The notes under the pieces: model-generated
Database searches by the model: none
Seen by the model: only the letters and a program-made list of their open reading frames with translations
What the model was told of the DNA's origin: nothing
Part shown: positions 21,147-30,800 of the stretch, piece after piece
How the letters are laid out: each line of letters starts with the position of its first letter
Position numbering within the stretch: the stretch's first letter is position 1
Program-made: the position numbers and the translations under genes
From: Saccoglossus kowalevskii
Lineage: Eukaryota; Hemichordata; Enteropneusta; Harrimaniidae
Reading direction: 5' to 3'
NCBI RefSeq assembly: GCF_000003605.2
Contig: NW_003130365.1
Location: forward strand, 1 to 30,986
Length of the DNA: 30,986 bases

Positions 21147-21787
21147 ATAGCTGCTGTATTACAGCAGGCATATTATTATTAACATGCCAAAGGTTTCATA
21201 CACAATTTTGTCGACAAATCAATTTTAACGAACGTTGCGTCGTTCTTTATTTCCTAATCAATTACTCCCATGGCAACGTGCAAACCTGTGTGCAAACTTA
21301 CGTACAGTGTCATTCGACAAACAGTGCATGTCGAAACACTACTTACGTCACAGTATTACGAAGTTCCTTCCGGGAGTGGCATATTTTATGTTTACAGTAA
21401 CTTAATTCCGTTCTCTGGGAGTGTACTTTGTTGCATTGATTTTTCTTTCCGAAATTAACAAACTTTCTACTTGTTTAACATTCCGCACGAATACACTAAG
21501 TACTACTTTGTATTGTTTACCTGGAAGTACTGCGAAGATAACGTCGGATACCACGGCGAGACACTTGAAACTGTGGCTTTCACGTATACTATATGCATAT
21601 TGTTTGTTTTCCCTAACTGTAAAAATTGAAAACTGGATAAAGTTCGAAAAACAAATACAATTACCGCATAACATTATCATTGTTTTTCAATCGATGCGCA
21701 CTTGCTAAAGCTTCCCGGCGAGTTTGAGTGGTGTTTGCTCATTCACATCACCGACTATGTTCACGTGCCGTGTCTGCTAATAGACAC

Positions 21788-21815
21788 TATATCACATAAA
21801 CGATTGATTCAGTGT
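21788..21815 (+). promoter_or_regulatory. Possible core promoter of the lectin gene
   Basis: A TATAT run (21788-21792) lies about 45 bases upstream of the start codon, with an initiator-like TTCAGTG at 21809-21815. The spacing is shorter than ideal, so this is weak. Confidence 0.25.
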
Positions 21816-21831
21816 GGTACTCCCCTACACT

Positions 21832-21892
21832 ATGATGCGAGAATGTATATATTGTCTCGCATTGGTGTATTGCACACAAGGATGGATGTCGG
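21832..21892 (+). CDS. Lectin gene exon 1 (signal peptide)
   Basis: Two consecutive ATGs (21832 and 21835) follow an in-frame upstream stop (TGA, about 21805). The product MMRECIYCLALVYCTQGW is a short hydrophobic leader. The donor is TCGG|GTGAGT (phase 1), and joining to exon 2 gives MSDTNSMYNGYEYTV. The leader is short with several cysteines, so the cleavage site is unclear. Confidence 0.7.
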
Positions 21893-24800
21893 GTGAGTAA
21901 GGTGTATTTTTTTATGAATATATATTTGAACACTATTTTCTCTGTTACTACGTTCACTTTTTCTACCTTGCAGATACGAACAGCATGTACAATGGGTACG
22001 AGTATACAGTTATTTCACAGAGTACATGGCGTGAAGCGTTGAATGGGTGTAATGCAAACGGACAATTGGTCGATATACAAAACGCAGGAGAAAACGAGTT
22101 CGTTAGAAGTTTGCTGGACGACTACGGTAACCAATGGTACTACTCGTCGTAAGTATTTGATACTTTGCAGATTATACAGTAATGAATAAATTTACATTTT
22201 TTCATATTAAAATTACTATGGTAACACTAACACACAAGTTATAAGTTCCAAATACGATTACATAAACATTGACGATTTTACACTGCAATGTGAATCAACG
22301 GTGCAAAAAATAGCAGCTAAGTGTAATAACGCAGTGTAATAATTTATAAACCCCCATACTAATAATAACAATTCGAGCAATCTGATTGGAGGATTGACCT
22401 TTTGACATCATATTCAGATATCTTCTAAATGAGATAAAGATGGTTTTGGGAGCCGCTACCGGGTCACCATCACGATCAGGATCACCTGCTAATGATGTAT
22501 ACCCCTCATTTGTGCTACTGCTTCATATAAACCCCATTTATCACCTTCTACCACACGAATCAGTCTTCCAAATTGTCCGGCAATAGGATGCAGAATACAA
22601 TGCTTGCAGCATCGACATAATACACCTTAATGATTCGGGCCTACATCAAAGACACTACCAATACGCTGAAGTCTTCTGTCCATGTATACATATCACATGA
22701 AGTACTAAGAACAAAAGAAAGTACTATTATAAGAGTTCTAAATTTGGTGGTAAAGCTTTCAAGACCAGTAAGTGAAACACTGTCAATGGAGGAGTCAGCA
22801 CCAGCAAGCAATCTCGCATCTACCCTGTCCCTGACCACATACGAGGGGCGTTCAATAAGTAATGCCCCTGACACATTTCCCGTAGCAGGAGATTAATGAA
22901 ACTTGGCACAGTTATTAATCTTTCTCTACATATGAACCACCAAGAGTTATGCATTTCTCCCATCGTTTGATGCAGCTCTGGACACCGTTTTTGTAGAACA
23001 CCCCCAGGTTGGTCCTCCAACCACGTCGTAACTTCAGAAATCAAGGCTGCATCATCTGGGAAACGCTTTCCTTTCAAAAGCAACTTCATGGCTGGGAATA
23101 GATGAAAGTCAGAGGGTGCAAGGTCCAGAGAGTAAGGGGATGGGGAGGATCCCATAGCCACACGCCCGTGCTTCTGATCTGACGACATGCGAGTTGTGGA
23201 CCGGAGCGTTGTCCTGCAGGAGTAGGATACCTTTGCTGATCTTGCCCCGCCTCTTGATTTGATAGCTTCTCTTAATTTCATCAAAAGTGAAGCGTAATAG
23301 GCTCCTGGAATTGTGGTACCCTTTGCTAGGAAATCTGTCATCAGGGCTGCACCTTTGCCTTCTTTGGAGGTGGTGAGTCCAAGTGCTTCCACTGCATTGA
23401 CTGGGCTTTGGTCTCTGGACCATAGTGATGGACCCAAGTTTCATCCTGTGTAATCATTCTTTTGAAAAACTTTGACTCATCTTCTTGGCACATCCCCAAA
23501 TTCATCCTCGAGCACTCGACGCGTTCTTGCCCTTGGAAAGGTGTGAGCAACCTGAGAATCCATCTGGCAAATGGTCATGAATGCTAGTTTCCACAGACCC
23601 TGTACTAATCGTTGCCTCTTGGGCTATTTGGCGAACAGTAATACGTCGATCTTCCAAAATGGCTGCCTCAACTTGACGGACAGTGCCTCATCAATGGCAG
23701 AAGAGGGACGACCAGGTCTGGGAGCTGTTTCCACAGACTTCAGGCCATGTTTGAATTCTCGATGCCAGCGTTTTACAGGGTCATATGAAGGGGCATCATC
23801 ACCGTGAGTTTCTTTTATTCATCAAAAGTCTTCCTTGGCGTGTGTCCTTTTAAATACGAAAACCGGATCACTGCGCGACACTCATAGCTGTTTTTGCAAC
23901 ATAACCCATAGAGATGTAAATCATTACACATGCAAAATTTCATCTAGATCAGACACCTGGAAGTGGGTAAGGGGCATCACTTACTGAACGCCCCTCGTAT
24001 CTCTTTTTTTTTGTTAAATGTCAACTGCCTTACTGCAGTGCAGTTATCCATGTATTTGTATTAACTATGTACGTTGGTTAATTTGTTAAACTAATTCGGG
24101 CATTTCTCCGGACTTAAAAATAACTTTTGTGTTTTTATTCATTAAAGATATGATACAACTGGTTGGATTGGTATAAGTGATCTTGCAAGCCAGGGCGAAT
24201 ACCGAACTGTGCTGCATGAAATAGCCACGTACACAAATTTTGCTCCTGGGCAGCCATCACGTGAACAAGGTGAACATTGTATATCTATTGCCAGTGATAC
24301 GGGGCTGTGGTATGACAGAGATTGCAATGTTGAATATTATTCAGTTTGCAAGAAAAGAGGTAAGCGGCCTACCTGGTTTTTCATTTGTAATAAATAAACT
24401 GTCACAACATCCCAGTGGGCTAATTACGTTGAAACTTCATTAATACAACATTATGTCCTAACGTTGAAAAGATTCGCAATTGGATGTTGTGTCGATATTT
24501 CATTTGTACCATGTCTGACGCGCAACCTAATTTCGACGTTGTGATTATATATAGTCGTATCTGATTTAAAGCTTTTGTCGTTACACCGAACAAGTGTAAA
24601 GATGGTATTCAACTAAAAGTTATCATTATTAGTATATTCGTCTTGCACATGTAGGATAATGATACATAACGTCCACGTGTTACTTTGCGTTGACTTGAAT
24701 CAAACAAACATAGCATTATGTAAATTCAACCACGAAATCGTATGTCTATGGTGTGTAGTCGCCCAATTTAGTGCAAGTGCCATCATTGCGATTAAGGTCT

Positions 24801-27800
24801 GACATAAATCCCATCAGTTATGCCAGGACATGTAGTATACGCCTAATATGTGTATTGCAAATTAAATTAAAATGTTTGTTTGCAGATATCTTAGACGGTC
24901 TCAATGACATTTGCATGTTTTTAGGATGACTCTTGGTTAGGTTCAACTATGCGATATATTGACCGTGTATGTTATGTGTCTGACAATTAAATCCACAAAT
25001 TCTCAGACTGTTATGTATTGTTTTATTTAGTGTTGTACATTTGGTGTAAGTGTGCACTTACAATAATGTAAACATGCACAACAATAATTTCAATCAGAAG
25101 TTGATGACCTGTTCTGGATGCTAATTATGGGAACACAGTACTGAATCAAATATACAATAAACACCGTCTGATCAACGTACGTCATTCAATGTAATTTGTT
25201 TTACTATCTTTTCATTTAATGTATTCAAATATTTTAAATTTGACATTCAGCTGCAGTGAATGGTGTCTACGGGTGTGATGCATTTTATCAGCCATTTCAA
25301 GGACAAGTTGTAACTGCGCCTCCTGCATTCCCTGCTGCAGAAGGAGAAACTGCCAGCTTTACATGTGATTCCGGCAACACAATGCAGGGTCGAGACACAA
25401 TAACCTGTACTGCAGGTTATTGGAACTACCTACCTCCGTTTTGTACAAGTAAGTACTCAAGACGTTCAAATAACGGTAGTAATATTATTCACATGTTGCC
25501 CATTACACTACACATATATTATAATGCCGGTTTTGACATGGTGTATGGAATTTTACCACACACATGGCGTTTTACATACTTTCTTCTTAAACTTTAATAA
25601 CAGGTGTGTATTCTCAAATTGTACTTCTTAGTTTAAACAAAACTGATTGAATCATAGCCTAACTCCAATTATTTTTCTAGTTTTTCAAAATAATCTTTGC
25701 CACGATCTTACTGAAGTATCGCTTCTATGGTTCGAAAAAATATAACCATGTCATACATGACTAAAGTGGTACACAATATTACCAATGCGATAGCCGGCGG
25801 TTACACTTGTGGCGAATATTTTCGGAAGACATCAGTTGATTAAGCACTTGCACTTGTCAACTATGATGCCGTCAATTTTAGATTCGCATCTTTTGTTTTA
25901 ACATTCTCACAGTTTGTCAAAATTTGTACAACGGTTTTTGTTATGAAGTAGTAGCAGTCGACACTTTAACATGGGATGATGCTGAAAGTTATTGCAGAAA
26001 TAACTTCCTTGGCCAACTCGCTGACATCAATGATAATTGTGAAAATGAGCATATACAATCATTGTTACCACAGTTTTCAGGGTATGTACAATATACAGAT
26101 GTTTCCAATTATCAAAAATAACATTAAATGCCACAGCGTATATTTCTCATATAAATTCAGATTTATAGTATTCTCATTTTATTTAGTATTCTGATATTGT
26201 GTCACAATAGCAGATTTATAAAAGTACGTACTGCAAAGTTTTATCCTCCACGAATTTTCGTTTCAGAGTTTCTAAGATATGGATTGCCATCAGTGACAAA
26301 GTAACTGAAAATGTGTTTATGAACACATTGGGACAAATGGTAGCTTTCTTTGACTGGGATGGCACCGGTCAACCTGCGAGTGACGACTTTGTGTATATGG
26401 CGACTGATGATGGAAAATGGAATACATTGACGTCAACTTACACGGGTGGGGCAGTATGCAAGAAATCAATGAGTACGTTGTTTTCATTAAAAAATAATAG
26501 TAAAATACCATATATTCTTTGTAAAATATCATATGGAGTCCTCGGTCAGATTTATCAGAGGGCACTCGGCCTGCGAAGGGGGATACTCGAGATGGCGCAT
26601 GACTATCACTCCCAGATGGATGAGATGGTAATGCAAACTTAACATACCCTGTTTGTTTACATGTTGGTGTAAATTCTGCCATCAATAAACGGTTATTTAT
26701 GTGTAAGGTTATCTTGTTTATAGCGGTTTGATCGTGGAATATGAAATGAGTGCATTCATTATAACTAGCTTGTTAGAGAGGGAGGCATTTATGTTTCTAG
26801 CGATGTAGTTCATTTGTTTTTCACAGGCGGACAGTGCCCTGCAATTGCTGCCAATAACGGACTGTTGATCTTGAATGACCCTCAGCCAACATTTCCTGTG
26901 ACTGAAGGTTATGTTTTGCATTTAGGATGTTTTCCAAGTGATGTTGTTATAATGTCACTGTCCTGCATTAATGGATATTGGAGCAATGCAGTACCATCAT
27001 GTTTATCACGTAATTATACATTGTTATATATTATGTGTTCTCTATCGTTCATGTACCGCATGTAAATTATCGTTGGTTTGTTTTCATGCAGAACAGTTGT
27101 ATCTCAGTAAACAGTTGTATCTCAGTAAACAGTTGTATCTCAGTAAACAGTTGTATCTCAGTAAACAGTTGTATCTCAGTAAACAGTTGTATCTCAGTAA
27201 ACAGTTGTATCTCAGTAAACAGTTGTATCTCAGTAAACAGTTTACTAAAACGCATTCTTAATTGCAATATAATCCCAACTAACGGATTAATGTGTAAAAT
27301 ATTGTGACATTTTGTTCGTTTGAATAATTCGTCATTTTACACTGTCATTATTTGGTCAACAATTGTGCCTTCTCATCTCAGTCCTCATATTGTTTAGATT
27401 GTGGAATCTAATTATTCTAACAATAAACCATCGAAGTGGAAAACATTCGGGACACAATAGTGAGGTGTCTGGCTGATATTCAAGAGTCAATCAGCACGAG
27501 TACTTGAATTGTATTTACGTACGACTTCAGTTAAAATGTGTTAATGGCCGGGCCACTATGCCCTTATGCAAATTACACGATACAAGTATTGCTGTCAAGA
27601 TCTTACTTTTCCGTACATGCTTCACTAACAAGTCAAAAAAAAACAAATCTATGGTATAATATTACTTGTTAAACTTGGCGACGTGCGCGTGGCCTATACT
27701 AAAGCGTGCGGTGTATTCATGAGTTGTTTGTAGGTCTATAACGCGAGATAAATCATTAGCTCAGTACATACTGTTTACAGGTTTCCACCTTTTAATATCA

Positions 27801-30800
27801 TTTTAAATAACAGGACTGATTGGTTACAATTATGTTGAACTCTGAGATTTACTCTTGTTCACAATCGTTTGTATTGTAAGCTTATGCAATATTAGCTTGA
27901 GTTGTGATTTGCTTTGTGTTTTATTATTATTTTTGTGTTGTTATTTTTATTGTTTTTTGTATATGAGATGTTTGTGTATTTATAAAACATATTCTGCATA
28001 ATGTTTCAATACTTACATTCTTATATATAATATTTTGATGACAGAATAGTTAGTCTATAGTCTTGAATGTTGTAAATATATATAATTCAACAAGATTTAA
28101 ATACTATCATTGTTATGTGAGTATACGCTGAACACATGCAATTAACACACGTCAAATGTGAAATATTTGAGGTTATGAATTTGCAAGAATTTTGTGAAAA
28201 GATCTCCTGAACGCATAATATTCAATGATTTTTAAAACATTTACATTTTTGTCCGATTCGATTGTGTGTTCATATTTGTGTGTTCACAAAGATTCGCCAC
28301 ATTTTCAAATTCCTGCAAATATGTCGCAGTGTAATCCAGGGATACTGAAATTTTAATTCTCTTACTGATTTGTTACAGTTATCGTACAAACAGAATACAA
28401 CGGAAACACGTATTCGGCAATACGAAATGTCAAATTTAATTGGCATGAATCTAATGCAGTCTGCAATTCTTTTGGATGGGGTAACCTAGCAACTGTTCTA
28501 GATGATGCAGAGAACGAAATAGTGAGATCATTAGCAGCATCGTTAAGGTAAGTTTCACAAACGACGTTTGATGTAGTGTCCTATACACAATCTTCAACTA
28601 TCTTAGGGCTATTGTATACAGTAATATACAACTAAGGATACCAAACCTATATTATTTGACCTCAATTTACAGTTATTGAAACAGGCTTGCAACAGAGATA
28701 ATGAACTATTATTATTGTTATTATTCTTTTCAGTTTAAAAAACAAAAAATAATTCATTTTTGATCACATATACCCAATGTGATCATCGCTATCGAATACA
28801 CTGTCAGTACCTATGTATAATGAATTAACTATGATTAGTTTTCTTGATAGATATTGATATGTTTATTGTATTTATTGTTGTTAGTTACCAAACTCTTTTC
28901 AATGTTAATATTAATTGCTCGAATAGTGATACCATTTGGGATGGATGGCAAGGAGCCTGGATAGGTATATCAGATGAAGATACAGAAGGTATATATAAAA
29001 CCGTAGATGGCGATATTGCAAGCTATATCAGATGGACATTATTGCAGCCCACAGGAACAGACACTGAAAACTGCATTTTAATTAGTACATCTTCGGGGAA
29101 TTTCTATGACTCGGTGTGCACTAACGACAACTCGTTTGTTTGTAAAACAGACAACTTTATTCCAACTACACAAGGTGTGTACGAGGCTGTATTAGACAAT
29201 GACAGTATTATGAGATTATGACGAGAATACCGCAAAGTATGCACGAAGGCATTGGCGCCCAATACACAGTGGAAGTCGACTAGGTGCATACTTTATGACA
29301 TTCCCCGGATAAGCTGATTATAATACACCCTTTTCCTGCTTGTACTAATCATATAATGAGAGAAATGGCAACCCAACGTGTGCGAACGTTTGTGTTCAGT
29401 TATGTCATCGGCCTTATAGCGACTATGCGCCCACTGTATAAACAAGAGAAATTCTTCGAAAGTGACGTCACTGGACTTGGAACGCGTCAATATTAGTGAC
29501 GTCATTTACCCCATAAGGAACATTTCAATGCTCGAACGGCTGCTGATACATTTTGATACGGCTGTTCATGGTACAGCAAATTACATTGTTTTCAGTACTA
29601 GTTGTCTAATTATAGATTATATTAGAAAATTTACTCAAGACACAGCTATTATATTATATTATAGTACACTGTAAGTGTATTAGGCTGCATTAGACAATTC
29701 TGTATGGTTTATGACGCTCTATTAGACAATACGTTTGATTCATTTACAATAAATACTCGTCATACATATGTCACCGTAACGCCATAAGTTACATCGTGTC
29801 GTCATTTTGCGGTATTTTACGGGGTATTTAAGTCCTACCATATAAGGAAATGCGAATTCCAAATATGGAATGATTACGCGCGTAAGCGTCCTCTAATAAT
29901 AAAAACAAACATGGCTGCCACCGGGGTTTGACCGGACTCCGCACAAAGAAGTTCGCTGATTCTGTTCAGCATTTTGGATTTAATAACCTCATATTATGTA
30001 ACGTACATTGTTGCATATTCCATGGACCAGAATTAATTAATAACAATGCAGAGATTACAATAGAATGTTCAGCAACACATTTCTTATATATGGTATCTCT
30101 TCTCAGAACCTGCACCATCTTCACCTACGTTTGCACCAATTGCTCAGTGTTTGACCGATTCATCGAGTCCAGTTTCAACTGATGTGGAGTCTACAACAGC
30201 CGCAAACCATGTACCTATTTCACCCGCGTCACATATAGGTATGTAACTATGTATATTGTCACGTAACATATGTAAACAAACAAGTGTAATTTTCTCTATA
30301 ATTATTTTATCTCTAAAACGTTTTTATAATTCGGTAATATGTAAATGATAGCTGTTAATTACTATTCTAATTATCTATACTATATAACAAATATTTTCAA
30401 TATATACTTATCAATATATTATTTAATGTGCACAGTCCATAGATTGTAGTAGAAGGAAATCACGTATGCAATTAGCATAACCCTCATTATGTGTGTCACA
30501 CGTTTAAATTACGTAGTGTCCAGCGAACTAGTTTTGATTGTCACTAAATCTGTTTTATTTTTAATTCCAACGTCGACTTCGGCTGATCAGTACACAGCTG
30601 ATATACCTTTAACGTATACGTCTAAATAAACTCAACTAACTACGGATATTGCATTCTGCGTCTGAAAAAAAGAAATATGTTTATACGTAATTGTTTGTAT
30701 TTGTTTTGACATTAATGGAGATATTTATTTTTTCAGATACAGACACTTCATTCATTACACTTAGCAGCTTTCACAGACATGGATATTTCAACGTAGAGGG

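Larger units (their letters stand above)
15387..21831. other. Intergenic region between the two divergent genes
   Basis: No supported coding exon lies between the start codons of the NACHT gene and the lectin gene. The region holds a possible promoter area near 16.8 kb, three short tandem repeats (15919, 17770 and the 45-bp arrays), and a reverse copy of the 157-bp element. A 28-codon frame at 17008-17094 with a fair start context (attATGGCT) is too short to call. Confidence 0.6.
22149..24147 (+). other. Intron splitting CTLD1 (2.0 kb)
   Basis: Phase-2 intron. It holds a degraded open frame (22489-22683, minus) and a mariner transposon (22842-23997). Positions 22150-22480 show nothing recognisable. 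Confidence 0.85.

Noticed and set aside
26313-26642. 109-codon plus frame as a complete gene
   Set aside because: It is the tail of CTLD2 exon 6 read through its donor into intron; the true exon ends at 26472.
27094-27237. CRISPR-like array
   Set aside because: The 18-bp units abut with no spacers, in an animal intron; it is a minisatellite.
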